NCBI GenBank assembly: GCA_041737835.1
Contig: JBGSQY010000049.1
Direction: 5' to 3' (one strand)
DNA length: 64,000 nt
From: Bythopirellula sp041737835
GTDB lineage: Bacteria > Planctomycetota > Planctomycetia > Pirellulales > Lacipirellulaceae
Part shown: piece by piece, positions 16,349-24,458 of the stretch
How the letters are laid out: each line of letters begins with the position of its first letter
Numbering within the stretch: position 1 is the first letter of the stretch
Program-made: the position numbers and the translations under genes
The notes under the pieces: generated by a model
Told to the model about the DNA's origin: nothing
The model's database searches: none
Seen by the model: only the letters and a program-made list of their open reading frames with translations

Positions 16349-17950
16349 ATGCCCCCAGCGATGCCCGAACAACAAAATTATCTGACTCCCGATCTGGTCC
16401 CCCGACTGGCCGCCATCGACGTCGGTAGCAACAGTATTCGTTTGGTGGTCGCCGAAGCCCAGTCCGATGGCCGCTACCGCGTACTCGACGACGAACGCGA
16501 ATCCACCCGCCTCGGCCGTTCCTTGGCGTCGACCGGCAAGCTCGACGAGGGTTCGATTGCCGATTCGCTCGCCGCGCTGCGTCGCTTTAAGTCGATTGCT
16601 AACGGCCTCGGCATCGAAAACTTCCGCGCTATCGGCACCTGCGCCGTCCGTGAAGCGAGCAACGGTCCTGAATTTTGCCAAATGGTCAAAGACCAATTGG
16701 GCATCGACATCGGAATCATTAGTTCTCAACAAGAAGCGCGTCTTGCTTTTCACAGCGTGAAACGCCGTTTCGATCTCGCGGGCAAAAATACACTGCTCGT
16801 GGACATCGGCGGTGGCAGCACCGAGATCGTGCTCGCCACGGGTGAAATCATCGAAGCGATTTATGCCACGCAACTCGGTGCCGTGCGCCTCAACGAAAAA
16901 TTCGGCGGTGGCCAATCGTTGGCTGGCGACGACTACGAACGGATGGAACGTTGGATCAATCGTGAATTAAATAAAACAACCGAGAAGCCCGAAGCGCCAT
17001 TGCATCTCTTGATCGGCTCGGGAGGAACTTTCACCAGCCTCGCCAGTATTATTATGTCGGCCAAAGGGCAATCCCGTTTGCCGGTGGCTGGCTGCCGAGT
17101 CACACGAGCCGAGTTGCGGCATCTGATCGACCGCTTGCGCAAGATGCCACTCAAGCTGCGCCGCGAAGTGCCGGGGCTCAATCCCGACCGTGCGGATATT
17201 ATCGTGCCTGGTCTCGCGGTGATCGATTGCATCATGCGCCGTTTCAAAGTGAATGTCTTGCAGGTGCATGCCTTCGGCGTGCGCGATGGCTTGTTGCTTT
17301 CGATGATCGAAGAATTGCAAGGCTCAGATCGCACTGACTTGCCCGCCGATGACGTGGCTCAAATGGAACGCTTCGCCACGGCCTGTGGCGTCGAACTCGG
17401 GCATGCGCGCCAAGTCGCGAAACTTTCCGGCGAAATCTACGCTGGTTTGAGCGAGTACTTCGCGATGGACAAGGAAGATATTCGTCTCCTCGAAGCCGCC
17501 GGACGAATGCAGGATGTCGGCTATTTGATTGACTACGAAAGCCATCACAAGCACTCGTATCATTTGATTCTGCACAGCCATATCGAAGGGTTTCGCCCCG
17601 AAGAGTTGGAATTGATCGCCAACGTCGCCCGTTATCATCGCGGGTCCGAACCCAAAAAGAAGCACGACAATTTCCGCCGCTTGAATGCGGAAGATCAATT
17701 GCGAGTGTTGCGCATGGCAGCCGTGTTGCGGCTCGCGGGTGGACTCGACCGCAGCCACAATCAAACAGTCGAGAAGGTCGAAGTTCGCATGAACAACGAT
17801 CTCTTGGAACTTGTGGTCTTCGCCGACGAATATCCGGAAACCGATCTCTGGGCCGCGCGCCGTCGCACGGGAATGTTCGAAAAGGTGTTCGACACAGAAC
17901 TATCAATCGATTGGATCGGCCACATCCCCGCCCCCCAACCAGTAGGTTAG
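16349..17950 (+). CDS. Ppx/GppA family phosphatase with HD-type C-terminal domain
   Basis: A 533-residue protein. The ASKHA-fold N-terminal half has LAAIDVGSNSIRLVVAEA, RAIGTCAVREASN, NTLLVDIGGGSTEIVLA and IGSGGTFTSLASI. The C-terminal half resembles the HD-like domain of exopolyphosphatases, with RYHRGSEPKKKH and MAAVLRLAGGLDRSH. Family members hydrolyse polyphosphate or pppGpp; the two are not separable from motifs. ATG codons at 16349 and 16361 are both possible and neither has a clear ribosome site. The TAG stop is part of the palindromic repeat at 17946-17970. Confidence 0.9.
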   Translation: MPPAMPEQQNYLTPDLVPRLAAIDVGSNSIRLVVAEAQSDGRYRVLDDERESTRLGRSLASTGKLDEGSIADSLAALRRFKSIANGLGIENFRAIGTCAVREASNGPEFCQMVKDQLGIDIGIISSQQEARLAFHSVKRRFDLAGKNTLLVDIGGGSTEIVLATGEIIEAIYATQLGAVRLNEKFGGGQSLAGDDYERMERWINRELNKTTEKPEAPLHLLIGSGGTFTSLASIIMSAKGQSRLPVAGCRVTRAELRHLIDRLRKMPLKLRREVPGLNPDRADIIVPGLAVIDCIMRRFKVNVLQVHAFGVRDGLLLSMIEELQGSDRTDLPADDVAQMERFATACGVELGHARQVAKLSGEIYAGLSEYFAMDKEDIRLLEAAGRMQDVGYLIDYESHHKHSYHLILHSHIEGFRPEELELIANVARYHRGSEPKKKHDNFRRLNAEDQLRVLRMAAVLRLAGGLDRSHNQTVEKVEVRMNNDLLELVVFADEYPETDLWAARRRTGMFEKVFDTELSIDWIGHIPAPQPVG

Positions 17951-17970
17951 CCGGCAGCGTCCCGCTGCCG
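17946..17970 (+). repeat. REP-like palindromic repeat, family A, copy 1
   Basis: GTTAG followed by CCGGCAGCG-TCC-CGCTGCCG. CGGCAGCG (17952-17959) pairs perfectly with CGCTGCCG (17963-17970) over a three-base loop. The same 25 bases recur at 19683 and, with one loop change, at 28016. Here it provides the stop codon of the phosphatase gene and lies in a convergent gap, where it could act as a transcription terminator or mRNA end stabiliser. Confidence 0.85.
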
Positions 17971-17984
17971 TGTATTCTTAAACT

Positions 17985-18845
17985 TCACACGCGCTGAAAC
18001 GCCAACGGCAAATAATCAATAATATCACTCGCAATCAGCGAAACTTCCCCCAGTTCCTCGGCCGCCAAATCACCCGCCAGGCCGTGAACGTGCACGCCCA
18101 AGCGGGCCGCGGCCCACGGCGTCATCCCTTGTCCTAACAGCGCCGTGATAATCCCCGTGAGTGAATCGCCACTGCCACCGGTGGCCATGCCGGGATTGCC
18201 CGTTTGATTGAACGAGACTCGTTCTCCGTCGGTCACAATTGTGTGATGACCTTTAAGAACGACGATTCTATCTTGACTCGCCAGTGTGGCCGCTTGTTCG
18301 GCGCGTTCGTTTAGGTCATCTGCACACTTTTTGCCGCTGAGTCTTTGAAATTCCCCCGGATGCGGCGTGAGAATCCGTGGCCCCGCATTCAGCGTCAAGC
18401 CTTCCTTCCACTCCGACATAGCGTTGAGCGCGTCGGCATCCAGAACCATCGGCTGCGAAAGTTTTTGATAAAGAGCATGCACCAATCGTAGCGTGCTCGC
18501 GGCAGTGCCCATCCCAGGGCCCAGCGCCAAGCAAGTTTGATTGGCAGCCAGCTCAAAGATTTCGGCCAGCGATTCTTGCTGGAGATAATCACAAGCAGCT
18601 TCCCCCAAACCGACGGTCATTAGCGAAGGCTCAAACCCCGCCACGGTCTCTTGCACCCCACGAGGCACAACCACGGTCACAAGTCCCGACCCGCTCCGCA
18701 GTGTAGCCATCCCGGCAAGCGCCGGCGCCCCAGCCTTGCCCCGCGAACCGCCAATAATCATCGCCCGGCCATATGATCCCTTATGACCTTCCGGATCACG
18801 GGATGCAAGTTTCGGCAGTTGTTCGTGAGTCACATCCGTCAACAT
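17985..18845 (-). CDS. nnrD: ADP/ATP-dependent NAD(P)H-hydrate dehydratase
   Basis: A 286-residue ribokinase-like enzyme that repairs hydrated NAD(P)H. The family motifs GSYGRAMIIGGSRGKAGAPAL, ALGPGMGTA, LDADALNAMS, ILTPHPGEFQRL, VVLKGHHTIV and NPGMATGGSGDSLTGIITAL are all visible. It lacks the N-terminal epimerase domain that is fused in many bacteria, so NnrE must be a separate gene elsewhere. It is followed upstream by a family B repeat and the larB gene on the same strand. Confidence 0.95.
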   Translation of the reverse strand: MLTDVTHEQLPKLASRDPEGHKGSYGRAMIIGGSRGKAGAPALAGMATLRSGSGLVTVVVPRGVQETVAGFEPSLMTVGLGEAACDYLQQESLAEIFELAANQTCLALGPGMGTAASTLRLVHALYQKLSQPMVLDADALNAMSEWKEGLTLNAGPRILTPHPGEFQRLSGKKCADDLNERAEQAATLASQDRIVVLKGHHTIVTDGERVSFNQTGNPGMATGGSGDSLTGIITALLGQGMTPWAAARLGVHVHGLAGDLAAEELGEVSLIASDIIDYLPLAFQRV

Positions 18846-18855
18846 TTACTACTCC

Positions 18856-18883
18856 AGCCGCTTGCGGCTTAGCGCTCCTGTAT
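18856..18883 (+). repeat. REP-like palindromic repeat, family B, copy 2
   Basis: AGCCGC-TT-GCGGCT followed by TAGCGCTCCTGTAT. It has a six-base perfect stem and an AGCGCT palindrome. It occupies most of the 42-base gap between larB and nnrD, just as copy 1 fills the gap before the Rieske gene. Confidence 0.75.
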
Positions 18884-18887
18884 CTAC

Positions 18888-19643
18888 TCACTCCGCCTGT
18901 CGTCTCGTCGCCACCAACCCCGCCAAATAACCTGCCTTAAACCCAGCATCGATATTCACGACAGCCACATTACTCGCGCAACTATTGAGCATCGCCAACA
19001 ACGCCGCAAGCCCACCAAGATTAGCCCCATAGCCCACACTCGTCGGCACGGCAAATACAGGGCACGGCACATAGCCCCCAACGACGCTCGGCAGCGCGCC
19101 TTCCATTCCCGCCACGACCACAATCGCATCGGCGTCGGCGAACTCACCGAGCCGCGCGGGCAATCGATGCGGCCCCGCGACTCCGACATCGTGAACCATT
19201 GTCAAGTGGACTCCCATCCACGCCAATGTTTCTCGTGCTTCTTCGGCCACCGGCAGATCGCTTGTCCCCGCACTAATGACGGCGACATGGCCAACGGGTG
19301 CATCGCGCTTTTGAAAATCGACACGCAAAGTTCGCGCCACGGAGTTATAAGTGGCTTCCGGCAATTGCTGACATATCGCGTCAGATTTCTCGGCATCGAT
19401 CCGCGTGGCCAACACATGTTGCCCGTGATCGAGTAACCGCCTCGCGATGCTGACAATCGCTTCCGGCGTTTTGCCGAGGCCGAAGATCACTTCAGGAAAG
19501 CCACAACGCCGCTCGCGATCCAGGTCAACAGTGGCCGCATCGGTCTGGGCAGTCACGAGCGCGGCCGCGCGTAAGAATTCCTCGGCCGAAATTTCCGAGG
19601 CCGCAAGCTTCCCGGCAAGCGTCACTAACTGATGAGAGTCCAT
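18888..19643 (-). CDS. larB: LarB: carboxylase for nickel-pincer cofactor synthesis
   Basis: A 251-residue protein whose C-terminal half matches the PurE/LarB fold: VAVISAGTSDLPVAEEA, GVAGPHRLPARL, DADAIVVVAGMEGALPSVVGG and PVFAVPTSVGYGANLGG. The N-terminal part includes DLDRERRCGFPEVIFGLGKT. LarB carboxylates and hydrolyses nicotinic acid adenine dinucleotide in the first step towards the nickel pincer nucleotide of lactate racemase. LarC, LarE and LarA are not in this window, so either the rest is dispersed or this stand-alone LarB serves another enzyme. Confidence 0.93.
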   Translation of the reverse strand: MDSHQLVTLAGKLAASEISAEEFLRAAALVTAQTDAATVDLDRERRCGFPEVIFGLGKTPEAIVSIARRLLDHGQHVLATRIDAEKSDAICQQLPEATYNSVARTLRVDFQKRDAPVGHVAVISAGTSDLPVAEEARETLAWMGVHLTMVHDVGVAGPHRLPARLGEFADADAIVVVAGMEGALPSVVGGYVPCPVFAVPTSVGYGANLGGLAALLAMLNSCASNVAVVNIDAGFKAGYLAGLVATRRQAE

Positions 19644-19682
19644 TCCATCAGTCTAGCCCTTAGGCTTCACTTGCGGGAGCCC

Positions 19683-19707
19683 GTTAGCCGGCAGCGTCCC
19701 GCTGCCG
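19683..19707 (+). repeat. REP-like palindromic repeat, family A, copy 2
   Basis: Identical to the element at 17946-17970 over the GTTAG plus hairpin sequence. It lies between the start of larB and the stop of the sigma-54 activator gene, 24 bases after the latter on the minus strand. Confidence 0.85.
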
Positions 19708-19730
19708 AAGGCGAAACTTTTAGAGAAGAC

Positions 19731-21314
19731 TTACTCTGCTTCGCGAAACTCTTCCCAACGCACGCCCAGTTTGCGCATCCGAGCTCGCAAAGTATGAGGA
19801 TTGATCCCCAAGATTTTCGCAGCGCCCCGTTTCCCTTCCACCCGTCCTCGCGTTACCGCGAGCGCTCGTTCGATATGCGATTTCATCGCCGTATCCAAAC
19901 TCGCCAGTGCGATCGGGGGCGACGAAACCTCCTCCACAACCGAGTGACCATTCGATTCGTGCCGAGGTGGCGCGCTCATCACGGGACCTCCTGGTCCTAG
20001 TGCCGCGGCAATTTCTAAACTTTTACCATTCCCCAAAATTGCCGCGCGATCGATGACCGCCCCCAACTCGCGAATATTTCCTGGCCAAGGATAATTGACG
20101 AGCAAATTGAGGTCGGCCGTCGAAGGTTCGACATAGGTCAAACCAAATCGATTGGCTGCTCGGTGAGCAAAATGTCGGGCCAGCGCGGGAATATCTTCTG
20201 TACGGTCGCGCAGCGGAGGTAACAAGATTGGGAACACATTGATGCGATACCAAAGATCCTCGCGAAACGAAGAGGCCTTAACCATCGTCGCCAGATCGCG
20301 ATGCGTCGCGGCCACGATTCGCACGTCGATATGAATCGTCTCTTGTCCGCCGACGCGTTCCACTTGATGATCCTGCAACACGCGCAGCAGTCTCACTTGC
20401 GCGGGCAATGGCAGCTCGCCAATTTCATCGAGGAATAACGTCCCACCATCGGCACGTTCAAACCAACCTTGTCGTAGGTCTCCCGCGCCCGTGAAGCTTC
20501 CCTTCTCATGACCAAACAAATGTGAGTCGATCAATTCCGCGGGAATCGCACCGCAGTTCACGCGAATGAACGGTCCCGAAGCACGCGGCGAGCCGTTATG
20601 AATCGCCCGCGCGGCAACTTCTTTGCCGGTTCCTGTGTCGCCTAAGATCAGCACCGGCACGTCGGAGTTGGCCACCAGCGCAACCCGTTCCATCACATGC
20701 CGCAAACCCGTGTCGGCACCGACGACCGCGTCACTCATTTCTTGTCGGCCAAGTCGGTTGAGCAGTGTGCGTCGATCGGCTTCCGCTGCTTCACGGAGCG
20801 CGCGGAGTTCATGCAGTCGGCGATCGTTCTCCAGCGCAACCGCAAAGGGTTCCAACAATTGTTTGAGCATCCGCGCGTGGGCGGCCAGGAATTTCTCACC
20901 TTCGCGCGCCGTAAGGACAATTCCACCGCCGGCACTTTCGGTTCCCGCGAGTGGCCCGGCGAGCAAATCCTTGCCGTTCAGATCGGGCGCGAGCAAACTG
21001 AGCTCGGTGGCATTCTTACCCGAACGGCCATGAAGAATAGTCCCTGAATTCGACCACGCGACCAGTCGCCGCCACTGAGCAGCCGTGCAATGAACTGACG
21101 GTGCAAGCTGAGTGGTTTCTGGTGCCGTGCCCACGGTTTCCACGCTCTTGGAGGTCGCGTCAAAGCGCAGCACGCTGAGCGAGGTTAGCGGCAAATGCTC
21201 CGCTAGCATCTCGGCCAGTGTGAGTGTGGATTCCCGGATTTCAATGTGCCGGCACGCCTCGCGCCAGATGTCTAGCAGTAAGTCTGGAAAGTCGGTCATA
21301 AATTTGGAAGGCAT
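19731..21314 (-). CDS. Sigma-54-dependent activator with GAF-like sensor domain
   Basis: About 527 residues in three parts: a GAF-like N-terminal sensor region (to about residue 190), an AAA+ domain, and a Fis-type helix-turn-helix (GKRGAAKILGINPHTLRARM). The AAA+ domain has Walker A GDTGTGKE, the sigma-54 contact loop GSFTGA (usually GAFTGA), Walker B LFLDEIGELPL, the arginine region PLRDRTEDI and a YPWPGNIRELG motif. It is divergent from the sulfate transport operon, and a perfect inverted repeat lies between them, so it most likely controls that operon. The frame continues to a TTG at 21338; ATG 21314 or 21299 is preferred. The sensed molecule is unknown. Confidence 0.92.
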   Translation of the reverse strand: MPSKFMTDFPDLLLDIWREACRHIEIRESTLTLAEMLAEHLPLTSLSVLRFDATSKSVETVGTAPETTQLAPSVHCTAAQWRRLVAWSNSGTILHGRSGKNATELSLLAPDLNGKDLLAGPLAGTESAGGGIVLTAREGEKFLAAHARMLKQLLEPFAVALENDRRLHELRALREAAEADRRTLLNRLGRQEMSDAVVGADTGLRHVMERVALVANSDVPVLILGDTGTGKEVAARAIHNGSPRASGPFIRVNCGAIPAELIDSHLFGHEKGSFTGAGDLRQGWFERADGGTLFLDEIGELPLPAQVRLLRVLQDHQVERVGGQETIHIDVRIVAATHRDLATMVKASSFREDLWYRINVFPILLPPLRDRTEDIPALARHFAHRAANRFGLTYVEPSTADLNLLVNYPWPGNIRELGAVIDRAAILGNGKSLEIAAALGPGGPVMSAPPRHESNGHSVVEEVSSPPIALASLDTAMKSHIERALAVTRGRVEGKRGAAKILGINPHTLRARMRKLGVRWEEFREAE

Positions 21315-21318
21315 GATA

Positions 21319-21334
21319 CTGTTAAATATAACAG
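21319..21334. promoter_or_regulatory. Palindrome CTGTTA-AATA-TAACAG near the activator start
   Basis: Six-base perfect arms around AATA, immediately upstream of the activator ATG at 21314. It may be an operator for autoregulation of the activator gene. The half-site CTGTTA recurs in the TCTCTGTTAGAGA hairpin about 80 bases downstream. Confidence 0.4.
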
Positions 21335-21336
21335 AC

Positions 21337-21380
21337 AACTAGCAAATATCAACGAATATAGTACGTGATATTTGCTAGTT
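21337..21380. promoter_or_regulatory. Perfect 15-bp inverted repeat: candidate activator enhancer site
   Basis: AACTAGCAAATATCA (21337-21351) and its exact reverse complement TGATATTTGCTAGTT (21366-21380) are separated by 14 bases. The centre lies about 120 bases upstream of the start predicted from the sigma-54 promoter, typical for upstream activator sequences bound by dimeric Fis-type activators. It lies in the gap between the activator gene and sbp. Confidence 0.7.
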
Positions 21381-21450
21381 CCTGGCCTCCAAGGCCAAGT
21401 TCTCTGTTAGAGAGCACCGTTTTCCTCGGTGTTCGTGGCTATTTATGCAA

Positions 21451-21468
21451 ACGGCACGCCACGTGCTT
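21451..21468 (+). promoter_or_regulatory. Sigma-54 promoter of the sulfate transport operon
   Basis: The sequence ACGGCACGCCACGTGCTT has GG at 21453-21454 and GC at 21465-21466, exactly ten bases apart. It matches GGCACG in full, and GTGCT differs at one base from the TTGCW part of the -24/-12 consensus. The divergent neighbour is a sigma-54 activator. Transcription would start near 21478, giving a leader of about 70 bases before sbp. Confidence 0.75.
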
Positions 21469-21534
21469 TTGAGCGTGGCAACCCACAAGGGTCCATCCGA
21501 TTTGCTCGCGCAGGATGCCTGAAGCCTCTTACCA

Positions 21535-21546
21535 ACAGAATTCTGT
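21535..21546. promoter_or_regulatory. 12-bp palindrome just before the sbp start codon
   Basis: ACAGAATTCTGT is a perfect palindrome ending one base before the sbp ATG at 21548, where a ribosome binding site would normally be. No AGGA-type site is visible here. It could be a repressor site or a translation-blocking stem. Confidence 0.35.
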
Positions 21547-21547
21547 C

Positions 21548-22663
21548 ATGAAAACAACACACTACGCTCTCGGCTCATTGTCTGTCCTGATCTTGGCTCT
21601 TGCGGTTGGTTGCAGCTCTTCGGCCAACTCCAATTCCGCTTCCACAGGAAAAAAGGAAGGCAAAGAAATTAAGCTGCTCAATGTTTCATACGATCCTACC
21701 CGCGAGTTTTACAGCGAATTCAATGAGTCATTCGCCAAATACTGGAATCTCAAGACCGGCGATAACGTCATCATCGAACAATCCCACGGTGGTTCGGGCA
21801 AGCAGGCTCGGTTTGTAATCGACGGCCTGGAAGCCGACGTCGTAACGCTGGCTTTGGCGTACGACATCGACGCGATCGTCGACAACGCCAAGCTGCTTGA
21901 TGCCGATTGGCAAAAGAAATTTCCCCAGAACAGTTCTCCTTACACCTCGACGATCGTATTCTTGGTGCGAAAGGGTAATCCCAAGGAGATCAAGGACTGG
22001 AGCGATCTAGTCAAGGACGGCGTAGAGGTCATAACTCCCAACCCCAAGACCAGTGGCGGCGCTCGTTGGAGCTATCTTGCCGCTTGGGGATACGCACTCA
22101 AGAAAGAGCTAGGCGATTTCAGTAAGCTCACCGACGAATCGTCCAAAGATGCTGTGGCCGCTGCCCAGGTGAAAGCGAAGGAGTTTGTTACCGAGCTCTT
22201 TAAGCATGTTCCCGTGCTTGATCCAGGCGCCCGTGCCTCGACTAACACCTTCGTGCAGAGTGGCATCGGCGACGTGCTCTTGGCCTGGGAAAACGAAGCA
22301 TTTTTGGCCGTCGATGAAGCCAAACAAGGGGGCAAGGAAGATCTCGAAATCGTTGTCCCTTCGTTGAGCATCTTGGCCGAACCTCCCGTGGCGGTGGTTG
22401 ACAATGTGGCCAAAAAGCACGGCACGACCGAAGTTGCCGAAGCCTATCTCGAGCATTTGTATTCGCCGCAAGGCCAGCAGTTGGCCGCCAAGCATTACTA
22501 TCGCCCTTCGATCGAAAAAGCGATCACTTCCGAACAGCGTGAGCAGTTTGTCGATGTTGAATTGTTCTCGATCGACGACGTGTTCGGCAATTGGCGGAAG
22601 GCTCAGAAAGAGCATTTCGACGATGGTGGCGTGTTCGATCAGATTTATCAGCCGGGTCAGTGA
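21548..22663 (+). CDS. sbp: Sulfate-binding lipoprotein of the ABC transporter
   Basis: About 371 residues. The signal sequence MKTTHYALGSLSVLILALA ends in a lipobox VGC, so it is a lipoprotein. The mature part has the Sbp/CysP pattern: LLNVSYDPTREFYSEFN, VIIEQSHGGSGKQARFVIDG, ADVVTLALAYDID, TSTIVFLVRKGNPK, ITPNPKTSGGARW and LAWENEAFL. The SHGGSGKQ and TSGGARW segments contact sulfate in known structures. It is the first gene of sbp-cysT-cysW-cysA. The start at 21548 replaces an upstream ATG at 21515 that would spoil the signal peptide. Confidence 0.95.
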   Translation: MKTTHYALGSLSVLILALAVGCSSSANSNSASTGKKEGKEIKLLNVSYDPTREFYSEFNESFAKYWNLKTGDNVIIEQSHGGSGKQARFVIDGLEADVVTLALAYDIDAIVDNAKLLDADWQKKFPQNSSPYTSTIVFLVRKGNPKEIKDWSDLVKDGVEVITPNPKTSGGARWSYLAAWGYALKKELGDFSKLTDESSKDAVAAAQVKAKEFVTELFKHVPVLDPGARASTNTFVQSGIGDVLLAWENEAFLAVDEAKQGGKEDLEIVVPSLSILAEPPVAVVDNVAKKHGTTEVAEAYLEHLYSPQGQQLAAKHYYRPSIEKAITSEQREQFVDVELFSIDDVFGNWRKAQKEHFDDGGVFDQIYQPGQ

Positions 22664-22708
22664 ACCAGATTTCACGATTCATAACAGGGATCAGTTAGGA
22701 CCGTTATC

Positions 22709-23548
22709 ATGGCTTTTAAATTCAAATCACACAGTGTGCTGCCCGGCTTTGGGCTGACGTTGGGCTATACGATCACGTACCTCAGCCTGATCGTATTGAT
22801 TCCGCTCGCGGCCTTGTTTCTCAAGTCGGCTTCGCTCCCCTGGGAGCGATTCTGGCAGGCCGTAACGGATCCTCGCGTGATGGCTTCGTATCGCTTGACC
22901 TTCGGGGCGTCGTTCGTGGCCGCGTTGATCAATGCCCTGCTGGGTTTTGTCGTGGCTTGGACATTGGTCCGCTACCGCTTTCCCGGTCGCAAGTTTATTG
23001 ATGCGATCGTAGATCTCCCCTTTGCCTTGCCAACGGCTGTATCGGGAATCGCCCTCACGGCGATCTTCACTCGCAACGGTTGGTTGGGTCAGTACCTTGA
23101 GCCCTTGGGCATCAAAGTCGCCTTCACACCGCTGGGCATCACCATCGCCTTAATATTCATCGGCTTACCCTTTGTCGTGCGGACTTTGCAGCCCGCGCTC
23201 GAAGAACTCGATGGCGAACTGGAAGAAGCGGCCGCGAGCTTGGGAGCTTCGCGTTGGACGACGTTCCATCGTGTGTTGGTTCCCACGGTGATGCCGGCTT
23301 TGACGACCGGATTTGCTTTGGCATTTGCTCGAGCAGTCGGTGAGTATGGCTCGGTCGTTTTCATCTCCGGCAACATGCCGATGAGAACCGAAATCACCTC
23401 GCTGCTGATCATCACCAAACTCGAGCAATATGACTTCGCAGGGGCAAGTGCCCTGGCCGTCGTCATGCTGTTGGCTTCGTTCACAATTTTGCTGGCCATC
23501 AATGTGATTCAATGGCACTACAGCAGACGCATTCGGGGGGCGGCATAA
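22709..23548 (+). CDS. cysT: Sulfate ABC transporter permease CysT
   Basis: A 279-residue inner-membrane subunit with six or seven helices. It has family markers PGFGLTLGYTITYLSLIVLIPL, DLPFALPTAVSGIALTAIF and the cytoplasmic loop EELDGELEEAAASLGASRWTTF (EAA motif) that docks on the ATPase. The stop codon abuts the cysW start. It forms the channel together with CysW. Confidence 0.95.
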   Translation: MAFKFKSHSVLPGFGLTLGYTITYLSLIVLIPLAALFLKSASLPWERFWQAVTDPRVMASYRLTFGASFVAALINALLGFVVAWTLVRYRFPGRKFIDAIVDLPFALPTAVSGIALTAIFTRNGWLGQYLEPLGIKVAFTPLGITIALIFIGLPFVVRTLQPALEELDGELEEAAASLGASRWTTFHRVLVPTVMPALTTGFALAFARAVGEYGSVVFISGNMPMRTEITSLLIITKLEQYDFAGASALAVVMLLASFTILLAINVIQWHYSRRIRGAA

Positions 23549-24436
23549 ATGAGTACCGCAACCAATGCAACTTTAGGGGGCAAGGCCCGTCACCAAATTC
23601 GCGACCCGCGCTGGGTGCAGGTGCTGCTGATCGCGGTGTCGATGAGCTTTGTCGGCGTGCTGCTATTGTTCCCGCTGATGGTGGTGTTCATCGAAGCCTT
23701 TCGGGACGGTTGGAGCGGCTACATCGCCAGCTTCGAGGATCCCGCCGCCTGGCAAGCGATCAAACTGACCCTGATTGCAGCTGGAATTTCCGTGCCCTTG
23801 AATTTGGTTTTTGGATTAATCTCTGCCTGGGCGATCACCAAGTTTGATTTCCCTGGCAAGAGCTTGTTGATCTCGCTGATTGATTTGCCGTTTGCGATCT
23901 CTCCGGTGATTTCGGGTTTGATTTATGTTCTGATGTTCGGCTTGCAAGGCTGGCTGGGGCCATGGCTCAAGGAGCACGACATTCAAATCATTTTCGCGGT
24001 TCCCGGCATTGTGCTGGCCACGATTTTTGTGACGTTCCCCTTCGTTGCTCGCGAATTGATCCCGCTCATGCAAGAGCAAGGCAACGAAGAAGAACAAGCG
24101 GCCCTTTCGTTGGGTGCCAACGGTTGGCAAACATTCCGCCGCGTGACGCTTCCGAACATCAAATGGGCTTTGCTCTACGGCGTGATTTTGTGCAACGCTC
24201 GGGCGATGGGCGAGTTCGGCGCGGTGGCGGTCGTGTCGGGCAGCATCCGAGGCCGGACCAACACTTTGCCGTTGCACGTCGAGATTCTTTACAACGAATA
24301 CAACGCTGTGGCGGCGTTCACGATGGCCTCGCTCCTCGCCTTGCTCGGCCTCGTGACGCTCGCCGCTAAGACTTACCTCGAATGGCGAGTCAAACAACAA
24401 CTCCGGCAAACACTTGTCGGTCCCTTTGAAACTTGA
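23549..24436 (+). CDS. cysW: Sulfate ABC transporter permease CysW
   Basis: A 295-residue permease, the partner of CysT. Markers are LPFAISPVISGLIYVLMFG, TFPFVARELIPLMQEQG, EEEQAALSLGANGWQTFRRV (EAA loop) and ARAMGEFGAVAVVSG. It starts on the base after the cysT stop, and the next gene starts 22 bases after its own stop, so all four transporter genes are one transcript. Confidence 0.95.
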   Translation: MSTATNATLGGKARHQIRDPRWVQVLLIAVSMSFVGVLLLFPLMVVFIEAFRDGWSGYIASFEDPAAWQAIKLTLIAAGISVPLNLVFGLISAWAITKFDFPGKSLLISLIDLPFAISPVISGLIYVLMFGLQGWLGPWLKEHDIQIIFAVPGIVLATIFVTFPFVARELIPLMQEQGNEEEQAALSLGANGWQTFRRVTLPNIKWALLYGVILCNARAMGEFGAVAVVSGSIRGRTNTLPLHVEILYNEYNAVAAFTMASLLALLGLVTLAAKTYLEWRVKQQLRQTLVGPFET

Positions 24437-24458
24437 GCCGCCAACGGCAGAGAAAACC

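Noticed and set aside
21445..21522. Small ORF MQTARHVLLSV... before sbp as a leader peptide
   Set aside because: It starts upstream of the predicted sigma-54 transcription start and has no Cys codons or ribosome site.
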